This document shows, piece after piece, positions 43,844 through 52,756 of a DNA stretch of 64,000 nt. The position numbers were made by a program, and so were the translations under genes. Location of the stretch: contig NZ_PIQA01000004.1 of assembly GCF_003987095.1 (NCBI RefSeq), positions 124,001 to 188,000 of the forward strand, given 5' to 3'. The number at the start of each line of letters is the position of its first letter. Within the stretch, counting starts at the first letter, position 1. Source of the DNA: Idiomarina piscisalsi (lineage in GTDB: Bacteria; Pseudomonadota; Gammaproteobacteria; Enterobacterales; Alteromonadaceae). The notes under the pieces were generated by a model. The model saw nothing but the letters and a program-made list of their open reading frames with translations, had not been told where the DNA came from and did not search any database.

Positions 43844-44365
43844 TTAATGCGGCGAACGCTTTGCTAACTTACGTTGCAGTGTTCGCCGATGCATGCCTAA
43901 GTCTCTCGCTGTTTTAGAAATATTCCCGTCATTGTCGTGCAGCACTCGCTGAATATGCTCCCACTCTATTTGGGATGGACTTAACCGTTGTGTTTCTGAC
44001 GCTTCTGTATCGACTTCTTCACCCCGTATTCGGCTTAATAACTCGGATGTCCCAACGGGCTTCGTTAGGTAATCAGTTGCGCCTCGCTTCATAGCTTCGA
44101 CAGTGGTCGCTATGCTTGCGTATCCGGTAAGTACAATGAGGTGTTTGGGCTGAATATGCCGGGTAATAGGCTCAATAAGCGACAGCCCGTTATCGTCTCC
44201 CAGCATCATGTCCAACAATACGACATCGAACTCGCCGCTGGCCGAAAGCGCCTGAGGCGCCGAATGAGCAACCACGACGCTAATATCGTGCTGTTCCAGC
44301 CGGCGTTTTAAAATGCGACAAAAGCCTTCGTCGTCGTCAATAATAAGGAGCTTTATTTCAGTCAT
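43844..44365 (-). CDS. regA: RegA/PrrA/ActR-type redox response regulator
   Basis: A 173-residue regulator. The receiver domain has the phospho-acceptor Asp52 (VVLLDMMLGDDNG), the acidic pair LIIDDD and Lys in YLTKPV. A Fis-type HTH at the C-terminus (NISKTARDLGMHRRTLQRKLAKR) is almost identical in pattern to RegA/ActR/PrrA. It would turn on respiratory or redox genes when phosphorylated by the adjacent RegB-like kinase. It overlaps that gene by 8 bases. Confidence 0.88.
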   Translation of the reverse strand: MTEIKLLIIDDDEGFCRILKRRLEQHDISVVVAHSAPQALSASGEFDVVLLDMMLGDDNGLSLIEPITRHIQPKHLIVLTGYASIATTVEAMKRGATDYLTKPVGTSELLSRIRGEEVDTEASETQRLSPSQIEWEHIQRVLHDNDGNISKTARDLGMHRRTLQRKLAKRSPH

Positions 44366-45455
44366 TGTCCACTATGGGTAGTCGTACCTGAGTCATGGTG
44401 CCGTTGCCATTTGATTGCCAGCTAACTTTGCCGTTAAGACGCTCGATGGTGGCGTGACTAATGACTGCCGCGACACCCATGCCAGTATCACTTTTACTCA
44501 ACGACATGCCAAGCTTTTCCTCGCCAGAAACTTGAATGCCCGAGCCCTTGTCGAGAATTTGAATTACTAATTGCTGCTGACCTTCTGACGTATAGTCGTC
44601 GAAAGTAACAATCGTTTCTTGTTCACCATTACGGATACCGGCTTCAATGGCGTTCATAATTAAATTAGCGATAGCCGGGAAAAGTGTTCGGTCGGCTTTA
44701 ATTGCGCAGTATCGTAACGATTCCGGTAACTCCCAGTGTAATTGAGCGTCGGGCTTAACCACTCGCAGAAGCTGTTGCAGTTGTACTGACATTTCTCCTG
44801 CTGTGTATAGGTGCTGACGCTTGCTACGAACATCATCGGCAGCTTCGCGCCACTGGGTTAAGCTGAGCTCAACCTGTCGCAGATACTCGCTAAAGTCACG
44901 CTTAAGAGTAATATCCACATCAGTTTCCTGAAGTTCTTCATTTAATAGTCGCAGGGATTGTACCGGTGTGGCGACGTCGTGAGTGAGCTGCGCTGCGGCC
45001 GCGCCAATAGTCAGGAGTTGCTCGTCTCTAAGTTGCCTTTCCCGCATTGCTTGAAAGGCCTTTTCAGACTGTAACCACTGCCGTTTCAGGTAGTACATCG
45101 ATAAAGCAATAATCATCGCTGCAATCACAAAACCGATGAGCATACCTTGTGCGTGTTGCAGCATTTCGGGATGCATGGCGTGTGGAAACTCCACGGTTTT
45201 TGCTTGCAATAGTGATGGCAGCTCAAGCTGGGACACCTGTCCCAGAATACTTATACAGAGCGTCGCAACCGCCGGTGCCGTCGGCAGTAATAAGAACGCT
45301 ATGACAATAAAAATCAGCAACAACGAGGTGAACGGGTTGCTAATGCCACCATTGTAGGCAACCCACAAATTCCCCAGAGCAATGTCGATAACTAGCGCAA
45401 CAAAGACGGCCCAATGTTGTTTTGAAATGAGTTTATAAGTCAGTAGCGTAATCAT
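44358..45455 (-). CDS. regB: RegB/PrrB-type redox sensor histidine kinase
   Basis: A 365-residue membrane kinase with transmembrane segments near 15-33, 43-60, 62-75 and 105-122. The RegB ubiquinone-sensing heptapeptide GG-x-x-NPF is present as GGISNPF (36-42). The phospho-acceptor is His159 in QLTHDVATPVQ, followed by an HATPase domain with NLIMNAIEAG and the DKGSGI and GTGMG-like DTGMGV boxes. The Cys of Rhodobacter RegB near the phospho-His is not seen here. It heads a regB-regA unit directly behind the copper receptor gene. Confidence 0.87.
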   Translation of the reverse strand: MITLLTYKLISKQHWAVFVALVIDIALGNLWVAYNGGISNPFTSLLLIFIVIAFLLLPTAPAVATLCISILGQVSQLELPSLLQAKTVEFPHAMHPEMLQHAQGMLIGFVIAAMIIALSMYYLKRQWLQSEKAFQAMRERQLRDEQLLTIGAAAAQLTHDVATPVQSLRLLNEELQETDVDITLKRDFSEYLRQVELSLTQWREAADDVRSKRQHLYTAGEMSVQLQQLLRVVKPDAQLHWELPESLRYCAIKADRTLFPAIANLIMNAIEAGIRNGEQETIVTFDDYTSEGQQQLVIQILDKGSGIQVSGEEKLGMSLSKSDTGMGVAAVISHATIERLNGKVSWQSNGNGTMTQVRLPIVDND

Positions 45456-45463
45456 CGAGTGTC

Positions 45464-47479
45464 TCAGAAGTTATAATTGGTCTGTAACCAGAATGTGCGA
45501 CCCGGCTCATTCACCTTATCAATTTGCTCATACCCTGAAATGCTGGATGCTGAACGACTCAAATGTTCAGCATAGGTCTTATTGAGTATATTATCGACGC
45601 CCAGGCTAACCTGCCACTGTGGATCAACTTCCCAGTCAATATTTGCAGAAAGAACACCAAAACCCGCGCTTTTCTCTAAGTCGTAACCAATAACATTCCC
45701 TTGGTTTGGTGCAATACGGTCTTGCTCTTTAACTAAACGCCACAACACAGAGTAGGTGAACTCGCCAAGACGATAGTCACTGGCCAGCCGCAGCTCATCA
45801 GCCGGCTGTTGGGGCAGGTAGCTGTCGTCCGTTGTATTGGTACCACGAACAATGGCAATGGCGGCGGAGACCGACCAGGGATCGGTTATTTGGTAACGCG
45901 AAGTCAACTCGCCACCCCAGCTGCGGGCGTCGATATTGCGCACCATTTCAGGTTGCATCATCATGCCTTTTTCCAGCAGGATAAAATCATCCACTTCGCT
46001 GAAAAATAGCGAGCTTTCCAGGGTGAATTTATTGCTCTTCCAGTTCAGTCCGATATCCCACTGTTGGTTGGTTTCAGCGTCCGTATTAAACGCCGACAGA
46101 GAGCTTGGTGAGCGGCGATTGTTGCCTATGACTTCCCAGTAGTCTGGGAAACGCTCGGCTTGCCCCCAGCCGGCATACCAGTAGCCGTTGTCGAACTTTC
46201 TTTCAACACGCACAAAGGCGCTGTGTAAGTTGTCGCTGCGAGTTTCATTGGCGGTTGGGTTGGGCTGTGCCGGAGAGCCCATGACCATTAACATGTCGCG
46301 CTTGTCAGTTATCGACCAATGATCAAGCCTGAAACCTGTCACCACCTTCCAAACAGCGTCAATGGCGTAGTCGTACTCTGCATAAAAGGCGTCCTGGCTG
46401 AATGCGGCATCGTCGATGCGAGGTAGGTTTTGATAAGGCATGTTCAGCTGATTGCGGCTAATGCGGTCGCGATGCTCCGATTCGTGATATTCAACACCGA
46501 CCTTTAGCCCACTACTAGCCGTTAGTGACCATTCAGACGCTATCTTTGTGCCACGTGAATGACGGTCGGGATTACGGGCGGTGGGGTTAGGCATCATCAT
46601 GGACGGAGTGAAGTCACGTAATGAGTAGTTATCCATAACGTGGTCTATAGAGTTAAAGTAAGTATTTACTGACACTTCTTCTAAATGGCTGCCCTTGGGT
46701 TGCCAGTTGTAACCAAGAGACATGCTCTCTCGCTTAAATAACACGCCGTCCATGCTGCGGTCTGCGTAAGCTGCCTCGCCGTCGCTGGCGCCAAACTTAA
46801 GCATAAGGCGCTGGTTATCTGAAGGAGTCCAGGCAAGGTCAACGTCACCACTCCAACGTTCATACTGGCTGTTAATTTCACGGTCAGAGCCATCCTGGTA
46901 ATCATCGGCAGTGGCGGCGGTTGCGTTTAAGCGCACAAACCCCGCCGCAGAGCCCCAGGTCATATCAGCCGAACCGTTAACACGCCCGAAACTGGCAGTG
47001 GTAGCGTTCAGAAAACCCGAGAACTCGTGGTCATCAAACCGGGTGATGTCTCTTTCGAAGTGGATAGATGCGGCGGACCCGGCAAACAGAACGGTCTGTG
47101 GGCCTTTAACCACAGTCACACTGTCGTAACTCTGTGGGGTAATATAAGCCGTAGGAGGATCCATGCGATTACTACAGCCTCCTAGCAGCATTTGATCATC
47201 GGTCACAATAGCCAGGCGACCAGCGCCCATGCCTCTGAACAAAGGGTCTGACGACGCGCCGCCTTTACGGGTTGAGCTGAACCCCGCCAGGCTTTTCAAA
47301 AAGTCACCCGCGTCATGAGCTGGTAGTGGCTGGCGCGGCTTTTTGGCGTCAACCACCCATTCACTGGGGGCCTGCATAGACTCGCCAATAATGACAATGC
47401 GTTCATCGACAGTGGTTTGCTTAGCCAAAACGGCGGACGGTATTGCTAATGCTAAAACTAACGGAGTAAATGACTTCAT
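45464..47479 (-). CDS. TonB-dependent copper receptor (OprC/NosA type)
   Basis: A 671-residue outer-membrane receptor with a signal peptide (1-20). The plug domain contains the diagnostic GGCSNRMDPPTAYI near residue 100, as in OprC/NosA copper receptors, and VKGPQTVLFAGS. A 22-strand barrel ends in WLQTNYNF. Methionine-rich segments (SMMMPNPTARNPD, DMLMVMGSPAQ, EKGMMMQPEM) fit copper binding in extracellular loops. ATG 47479 begins the signal peptide; a TTG three codons upstream is unlikely. It stands between the arsR-type repressor and regB. Confidence 0.9.
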   Translation of the reverse strand: MKSFTPLVLALAIPSAVLAKQTTVDERIVIIGESMQAPSEWVVDAKKPRQPLPAHDAGDFLKSLAGFSSTRKGGASSDPLFRGMGAGRLAIVTDDQMLLGGCSNRMDPPTAYITPQSYDSVTVVKGPQTVLFAGSAASIHFERDITRFDDHEFSGFLNATTASFGRVNGSADMTWGSAAGFVRLNATAATADDYQDGSDREINSQYERWSGDVDLAWTPSDNQRLMLKFGASDGEAAYADRSMDGVLFKRESMSLGYNWQPKGSHLEEVSVNTYFNSIDHVMDNYSLRDFTPSMMMPNPTARNPDRHSRGTKIASEWSLTASSGLKVGVEYHESEHRDRISRNQLNMPYQNLPRIDDAAFSQDAFYAEYDYAIDAVWKVVTGFRLDHWSITDKRDMLMVMGSPAQPNPTANETRSDNLHSAFVRVERKFDNGYWYAGWGQAERFPDYWEVIGNNRRSPSSLSAFNTDAETNQQWDIGLNWKSNKFTLESSLFFSEVDDFILLEKGMMMQPEMVRNIDARSWGGELTSRYQITDPWSVSAAIAIVRGTNTTDDSYLPQQPADELRLASDYRLGEFTYSVLWRLVKEQDRIAPNQGNVIGYDLEKSAGFGVLSANIDWEVDPQWQVSLGVDNILNKTYAEHLSRSASSISGYEQIDKVNEPGRTFWLQTNYNF

Positions 47480-47535
47480 ACGACACAATCTCTAGAAAGA
47501 TAATGTCGCTATTATCATGAAATTGAAGGTAAAGA

Positions 47536-47560
47536 GGGATGCGACAAAAGGTAGCATCCC
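47536..47560 (-). terminator. hairpin behind the ArsR-family gene
   Basis: On the minus strand GGGATGC...GCATCCC (7-bp stem, 11-base loop) is followed by TCTTT, starting 10 bases after the repressor stop. It probably ends the upstream operon before the copper receptor gene. Confidence 0.6.
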
Positions 47561-47570
47561 CAAAGAGATA

Positions 47571-47885
47571 TCACTTAAGAGACGGGCAGAACTTGTTCTT
47601 CAGTAACTTCATGAAAGCTTCGGTGTCCGGGTCTTTTATTGAGTAGTAGACGGTTTGAGATTCTTTTCGAATAGTGACCAGCTCTTGCTCCCGAAGCACT
47701 GCTAAGTGCTGTGAAAAAGCGGACGCACTTAAATCAAAATGCTGGTGCAACTCACCCACACTTTGTTCTCCTAATGCCAGCCGACATAGGATTTGTAATC
47801 GATGAGGGTTGCCCAGCGAGCGCAGAAAGCTTGCTGCGTTCTGCGCTTCATGCTGAAGCATCTCTTGTGATTCAGTTGCACTCAT
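47571..47885 (-). CDS. ArsR-family repressor, BigR/SqrR/YgaV (persulfide-sensing) type
   Basis: A 104-residue winged-helix repressor. The HTH is GELHQHFDLSASAFSQHLAVLREQELV, close to YgaV/BigR. Two cysteines, Cys34 (ILCRL) and Cys100 (FCP), are 66 residues apart, the same spacing as the redox pair of SqrR and BigR that forms a tetrasulfide bridge with reactive sulfur. Metal-site residues of SmtB/ArsR are not evident. It is the last gene of the MMPL operon, next to a DUF2892 protein, as YgaV is next to YgaP in E. coli. Confidence 0.85.
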   Translation of the reverse strand: MSATESQEMLQHEAQNAASFLRSLGNPHRLQILCRLALGEQSVGELHQHFDLSASAFSQHLAVLREQELVTIRKESQTVYYSIKDPDTEAFMKLLKNKFCPSLK

Positions 47886-47892
47886 GGGGTCT

Positions 47893-48111
47893 TTATTTTC
47901 CTGCTTTTTCTAACTCGCGCTCAGTTTTGAGTCCGAATATTTTCTTCATAACCATACTTGCCGGGCAGAAGCCGGTAAATGATTGTTGGAATAAGTTAGC
48001 ACCGACAAACACAGTTAGCCACATCCAATTTGGGTGAACCCAGTAGGTTAAAGCTACGGATAACAATACCATAAAGCCGGCAAATGCGGTTAAAGCTCTT
48101 TCTACGCTCAT
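47893..48111 (-). CDS. DUF2892 small membrane protein (YgaP-like membrane domain)
   Basis: A 72-residue protein with two hydrophobic helices (~8-25 and ~30-45), the family-typical FQQSFTGFCPASMVMKKIFGL and a charged tail. It equals the membrane part of YgaP without the rhodanese domain, and often accompanies sulfide-responsive ArsR regulators. The ArsR gene follows after 7 bases. Confidence 0.85.
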   Translation of the reverse strand: MSVERALTAFAGFMVLLSVALTYWVHPNWMWLTVFVGANLFQQSFTGFCPASMVMKKIFGLKTERELEKAGK

Positions 48112-48136
48112 CGTAAAACTCCTTCAGTTTCTCGCA

Positions 48137-49342
48137 TTAAAAGGCGTATCTCATACGCAGATACGCATTGTTATTCTCCGTAAACTGACCGAAAAAGGTA
48201 TTCGGAGTCTCGCGGAAGAACAGGTTAAAGCCACCGCTGAACGACCAATGGTCGTCAATGCGGTAGTCAAAGGTCGGGCGCAAGTAGCCGTCGTTTTGAT
48301 TCGGTGACACAAACGCAAACAGCGACAGGTTAAGGTCATCACGCTCATCGCGCCAGGTTAAGCGGGTGGTGAGTACGGTACGTGTTTGGGTATCGCCTTT
48401 CTCAATGTAGGCTTGAAAGCCGCCGGTAAATCGTGTCCACAGCTCTTGCTCATAGCCAACCAGTGCGCGCCAGTGGTCTGCTGCGTCGTGACGGTTGTAA
48501 TTGGCCACCTCGGTGTTAACCAGACCCGGGCCAAAGGTCATTCGCACTGACGCCCCAACCACCGTTAAACGGCCGAAGGTAGGCTGAAAGTTTTCAGTAA
48601 CGGCTTCGGGGCTTTTGGTGAAGCCGTCGTAACCATAGGCAGCGTACTCCACACCATCGTAATTACGGAACAGGCGCACTGCGAACTCGTCGCGCGTAGG
48701 CTCGACAAACTGAATGGATGGATCGTCACCGGTTAATTGCCCGGAGAGCGGATTAAAATAGGAGATACGTTCACCACGAATGTAGTTATCGTGATCAAAC
48801 TCCGGTGTCCACACAAGGTCGATATTAATCCAGTCGAAATAGCTGGTCACCCGAAGTGCGTCAGAAGGCGCTTTTAAGTACTCCTGGTCACGCCCGACAA
48901 AGAAGGACTGCCAGTCTTTCGGGAACAGGTCGTTCAGAAATAGGTAGTCGCCGGTGCCCCAGGTGAGTACCTGACGGCCCACTTTTATGTCAGTGTTATC
49001 GAAAACTGTGAACTGGGCATTCAGTTCGCGAATTTGGCCATGCCAGGTTTCATCGAAACCGTCGTACCAGCCGTCGGCTTTTGCGGTCCAGGTAATGTCC
49101 TGCCAGCGTTCGTCAAAACCGAGCTGAAGTCGAGGTTCGGCAATAGACAAACGCTTGTGATAGGGGGAGGATTCAAATCGTCCGCCTATTGCCGCCTCAA
49201 CGAAACCATAGACATTAATACTCTGGTCTTGTTCCGTTCCCCAGTCACTGTCCCATTGCTCGTCGTCCCAGGAGTCTTGCGCTGACGCGGCCTGAGCCAA
49301 AGTGAAAAGAACGGTAAAGAGGAAAAAAGCACGATAGATCAT
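48137..49342 (-). CDS. outer-membrane beta-barrel protein, DUF1302-like
   Basis: A 401-residue exported barrel with a signal peptide (1-21, ending A-S-A). An acidic linker follows (DSWDDEQWDSDWGTEQD), then amphipathic strands, a KVGRQVLTWGTGDYLFLND block like the GRQ-x-x-x-WG motif of DUF1302 porins, and a C-terminal aromatic (RMRYAF). ATG 49342 starts the signal peptide, with GAGAGA upstream. It is the third gene of an operon with an MMPL transporter and a LolA-like protein, so it may be the outer-membrane end of the same export path. The substrate is unknown. Confidence 0.75.
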   Translation of the reverse strand: MIYRAFFLFTVLFTLAQAASAQDSWDDEQWDSDWGTEQDQSINVYGFVEAAIGGRFESSPYHKRLSIAEPRLQLGFDERWQDITWTAKADGWYDGFDETWHGQIRELNAQFTVFDNTDIKVGRQVLTWGTGDYLFLNDLFPKDWQSFFVGRDQEYLKAPSDALRVTSYFDWINIDLVWTPEFDHDNYIRGERISYFNPLSGQLTGDDPSIQFVEPTRDEFAVRLFRNYDGVEYAAYGYDGFTKSPEAVTENFQPTFGRLTVVGASVRMTFGPGLVNTEVANYNRHDAADHWRALVGYEQELWTRFTGGFQAYIEKGDTQTRTVLTTRLTWRDERDDLNLSLFAFVSPNQNDGYLRPTFDYRIDDHWSFSGGFNLFFRETPNTFFGQFTENNNAYLRMRYAF

Positions 49343-49344
49343 AA

Positions 49345-50145
49345 CTAATCTCTCAGTTGCAGCCATTCTGCCGGCGGGTTACGTAAGCTACGCTCGCTGA
49401 AAATGCTGTCAGGCAAACCGATGTTGTACTTCATAAAGCGAAACTGCATTTCTGTTTGTCCGCCATTGGTTAAGTCAGACATGCGTGAATGAGTTACGGT
49501 TGGGTAGCCCTGGACCGTTTCCACTTTCAGGACTTCCATTTTTCGGTAGGCCTCGCCGCTCTCGTTATAGAAAGTGCTTTCTATCGGCAGCATGTGCTCC
49601 TTATCAATGATCACTTCGTAGTAGCTGAACTCGACGTTGCCAGGGTCTTTCGGTGTACCTTTTAATACGTAACTGTCTTCGCTTTCAGACACCAGCTCAT
49701 AATTATCTAAATCTGTATTGCGGCCGGAAACGTCTTCATAGAAAAAGTGTGACCCGACAAAAGAGGTGCGCTTGTCACCAGCGGATATACGCTTCACTAA
49801 GTCGAGATCAGGCAAATACAACCAGCGGTCATCGTCGTCGTTGACCTGTTTGACCACACGGAACACCGTGTCGCGCACGTCAGCAGGGCGTGAGAAAAAT
49901 ATCATCATGTCTTGTACGCCGCCGTCCTGCTGGTCTTTACGCAAAATGGTGAATTGGCGCATTTGTTGGCGGCCCTGATTATCGGTAATGATCATGCGCG
50001 CCGCACTGCGACCGTCATCGCCCGAGTAATAGGCGTTTAACTCGGCTTGTTCGACAATGTCACGCGCGCTTTTCTCAGCACCAATGGCCTGGCCGCTAAT
50101 GATCAGCAACGCAGCCGATACAGCAGTTAAAAATGAAGCTTTCAT
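49345..50145 (-). CDS. outer-membrane lipoprotein-sorting (LolA-like) protein
   Basis: A 266-residue periplasmic protein with a signal peptide (1-23). It resembles the 'outer membrane lipoprotein-sorting protein' family paired with MMPL transporters: ARMIITDNQGRQQMRQFTILRKD, a DRWLYLPDLDLVKRISAGDKRTSFVGSHF-type block near residues 108-135 (DDDRWLYLPDLD), and YYEVIIDKEHMLPIESTFYN. It probably carries a lipid or hydrophobic molecule released by the MMPL protein. It overlaps that gene by ATGA. Confidence 0.85.
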   Translation of the reverse strand: MKASFLTAVSAALLIISGQAIGAEKSARDIVEQAELNAYYSGDDGRSAARMIITDNQGRQQMRQFTILRKDQQDGGVQDMMIFFSRPADVRDTVFRVVKQVNDDDDRWLYLPDLDLVKRISAGDKRTSFVGSHFFYEDVSGRNTDLDNYELVSESEDSYVLKGTPKDPGNVEFSYYEVIIDKEHMLPIESTFYNESGEAYRKMEVLKVETVQGYPTVTHSRMSDLTNGGQTEMQFRFMKYNIGLPDSIFSERSLRNPPAEWLQLRD

Positions 50146-52658
50146 GATTGACCTCCAGGGAATATTAGGCGGCTAAAGGCAGTCATTACCGCCGGGAGCA
50201 TAATGAGTGTCACTATGGCGGATATCGCCATAATGCTGGCTAAGAATACGCCTACGGTAATGTAGGGCACTAACGGTGCGAACAGCAGTGGCGTGAAGCC
50301 AATAGCAATGACAATGGCATTGCGGGAAATAGCCCGTGCGGGCTCGTCAAACATAACCGCCAGCGTGTCTTGCCAGTTACCGGTTTGCTTGAAGGTAGCG
50401 CGGGTGCGTTCAATAAAGTGAATAGCAAAGTCCACCGACAGTCCAAGCGTCAGCGACGACAACACCGCAATGGGCATGTCGTAGTCTTTACCGACCCAGC
50501 CAATAAGGCCATAAATAAAGGCAATGGTCAGACTTAGTGGTAGCATAGCCAACACACCGAAGACCACCGAGCGGAACAGCAGTACCATCATAATAAACAC
50601 CACCACAAAGGCGCTGATTAAGCTATCGAGCATGCCTTCAACCATGGCTTCCTGCCATACCACGTTCAGGTAAGCTTTACCGGCCCAGTCTATTTCAATG
50701 TTGGCGGGCAGTGGGTTGTCCTGAATGTAGCTATCGACAGCGTTGACGACTTTAGTTACGTGCTGGTTGTCACCACTGGTCAGCTGCAGCCACATTAAGC
50801 TGCGTTTGTAGTCTGGCGTAACAAAATGCCAGAGGTCCTGCGGACGGTGCGATGACTGGTATTGCAACAGGGTTTGCGCAACACCGTTGGCATTGTCCGG
50901 CAGCTCGTAGTCTTTCTCTTCGCCCGAGCGTAACTCGCGGTTCACCGTCTTAACCACGTCGGACAAACTGTTTGACTTGCCCACCAAGCCTGTCGTTTGC
51001 AGGTAAGCTTGCATCTCGCTCATGTAAGCCAGTAACTCGGGGCTTTGGAACGCCTTGCTGGCGGTATTCAGTTGTTCCAGCTCAGTCATTAAGCGCTCTA
51101 ATGGCTCTAATTGGTCAGAGCCGACGCTGAAGAGCAAGTCATCAATAGCGATAATCCACTGGTTAAAGTTAACATCGTCTTGCTCCAGCAAGGTATTTAG
51201 AGCATCGCGCGACTTTGCTGACAGCGCATCGTTATTCAGCGCCTCCCGAACCGCTGAACGAGCTTTTTCGGTCGCATCAAAGGTATTTTCAAATACCATA
51301 TACGCATTGTACGTCCCGGCAAAGTGGTCGTTTAATACTTCATCAGCAATACGCACCTCGTGGTCAGGTTTAAACCAACGCACCGGGTTGTCGTTAATGT
51401 TAATTTGCTGAATACCGAACCAGGCAAAGGCTAATACGGCCAGGAAAAAGGCTATCCACAGCTTCGCATGACGAGCTGCAACAGCGCCGAGTCTTTGTAA
51501 CCAACCATCTTTGTGCTCCTCGTGAGTAACTTGAGCAAAGCTTTCCAGGGTTGATGGTTTCAGTGCGCACACATAGGCAGGCACGAAAATCACGGTAATA
51601 AAGAACGCCAGAAGAATACCGGAGCCAACGAAAGCACCGAACACTTGTACCGGTGGAATCGGAGTTAGCATTAATGAGTAAAAACCAATGGCTGATGTGA
51701 CTGACGTAAACAGCATGGGGGTAAATAAGTGCCCCAGCACGTCTTTTATCGTGTCTTTTGCATTGCCTTTTTCACGGTATCGGTCAGAGAACTCTGACAT
51801 AATATGCACCGAGTCGACCACGGCAATAGGCATCAGGAAAATGGCGATCATCGACGACATAATGTGTACAGTGAAGCCCAACGCAATAAGCGCACCCATG
51901 GTAATGAGTACGGTCGACATGGCGACTATCATAGCGGCGCTAATGAAGCGGACATTGCGGAAAAAGACCCAAAGCAACGCGAAAATAACAGCGGCAGCTA
52001 ATGGTGCGGAAATGCCCATTTGCACAAACATTTCATAGCCGAACTGGTCTTCAGCTACCGGTAAGCCGGTAATGTGCCAGTCGTCGCCGCTCTCTAAGGT
52101 ACTGATTTTGTCACGCAGTTGCTCCGCCAGCGCATAGCTCTCGTCTTTACTTTCAATAGGCACATAAATAGCGGCGGCTTTGTTATCGCCAGAGACAATG
52201 GTGTTATAAAGCAGTGGCAAGTCTTCAACCTGCTGCTGAATGTAGCGAGCTTTCGCGTCATTTTCCGGCGGCTGCTTCATCATCCACTCAAAGCGAATGG
52301 TGCCGGGTCCTTCCTGAGTAATATTGTCAACGTTAGCCAGCGACATCAGGTCGTCACTAACCACCCCGTCCAAAGACTCGGCGTAATTCGACACGGTATG
52401 CAGGTCGGTTAATGTCTGTTGATTATAAACACTGTTCTCATTCACTACGCCAACGACAATCATGTCATGCATAGCGAAGGTTTCTTTAACCTCATTATGG
52501 AAAACCCGCTGCGGATTGTTGTCCGGTAGCATGTTCTCAGGATCGGTATCAATGGTAATTGAGGGGATAAAAGCAGCAACGCCAAGCGTGATCAGCGTCA
52601 ATAACCAAAACACGCTTCTGCGGTACCCTGTCGCCAATTTCATAATGACATCGATCAT
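50142..52658 (-). CDS. MMPL/RND-superfamily lipid transporter
   Basis: An 838-residue transporter with two six-helix halves, each preceded by a large periplasmic domain. The N-terminal helix is at ~14-32, and the PDNNPQRVFHNEVKETFAMHDMIVVGV start of the periplasmic loop is typical of this family. The helix blocks carry IFLMPIAVVDSVHIMSEFSDRY and SLTLGLSVDFAIHFIERTR, the duplicated motif of hydrophobic-molecule exporters. It heads an operon with a LolA-like carrier, an OM barrel, DUF2892 and an ArsR repressor. It is separate in sequence from the aryl polyene exporter at 14823. Confidence 0.87.
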   Translation of the reverse strand: MIDVIMKLATGYRRSVFWLLTLITLGVAAFIPSITIDTDPENMLPDNNPQRVFHNEVKETFAMHDMIVVGVVNENSVYNQQTLTDLHTVSNYAESLDGVVSDDLMSLANVDNITQEGPGTIRFEWMMKQPPENDAKARYIQQQVEDLPLLYNTIVSGDNKAAAIYVPIESKDESYALAEQLRDKISTLESGDDWHITGLPVAEDQFGYEMFVQMGISAPLAAAVIFALLWVFFRNVRFISAAMIVAMSTVLITMGALIALGFTVHIMSSMIAIFLMPIAVVDSVHIMSEFSDRYREKGNAKDTIKDVLGHLFTPMLFTSVTSAIGFYSLMLTPIPPVQVFGAFVGSGILLAFFITVIFVPAYVCALKPSTLESFAQVTHEEHKDGWLQRLGAVAARHAKLWIAFFLAVLAFAWFGIQQININDNPVRWFKPDHEVRIADEVLNDHFAGTYNAYMVFENTFDATEKARSAVREALNNDALSAKSRDALNTLLEQDDVNFNQWIIAIDDLLFSVGSDQLEPLERLMTELEQLNTASKAFQSPELLAYMSEMQAYLQTTGLVGKSNSLSDVVKTVNRELRSGEEKDYELPDNANGVAQTLLQYQSSHRPQDLWHFVTPDYKRSLMWLQLTSGDNQHVTKVVNAVDSYIQDNPLPANIEIDWAGKAYLNVVWQEAMVEGMLDSLISAFVVVFIMMVLLFRSVVFGVLAMLPLSLTIAFIYGLIGWVGKDYDMPIAVLSSLTLGLSVDFAIHFIERTRATFKQTGNWQDTLAVMFDEPARAISRNAIVIAIGFTPLLFAPLVPYITVGVFLASIMAISAIVTLIMLPAVMTAFSRLIFPGGQS

Positions 52659-52756
52659 ATTAATTCCGTATTCACTAATTTAGATAAATACGAAATATAA
52701 TCGATCTTTTTCATTTTGTCATCTATTTTGGTTAAAAAACTATCAGAGTAATTGCT

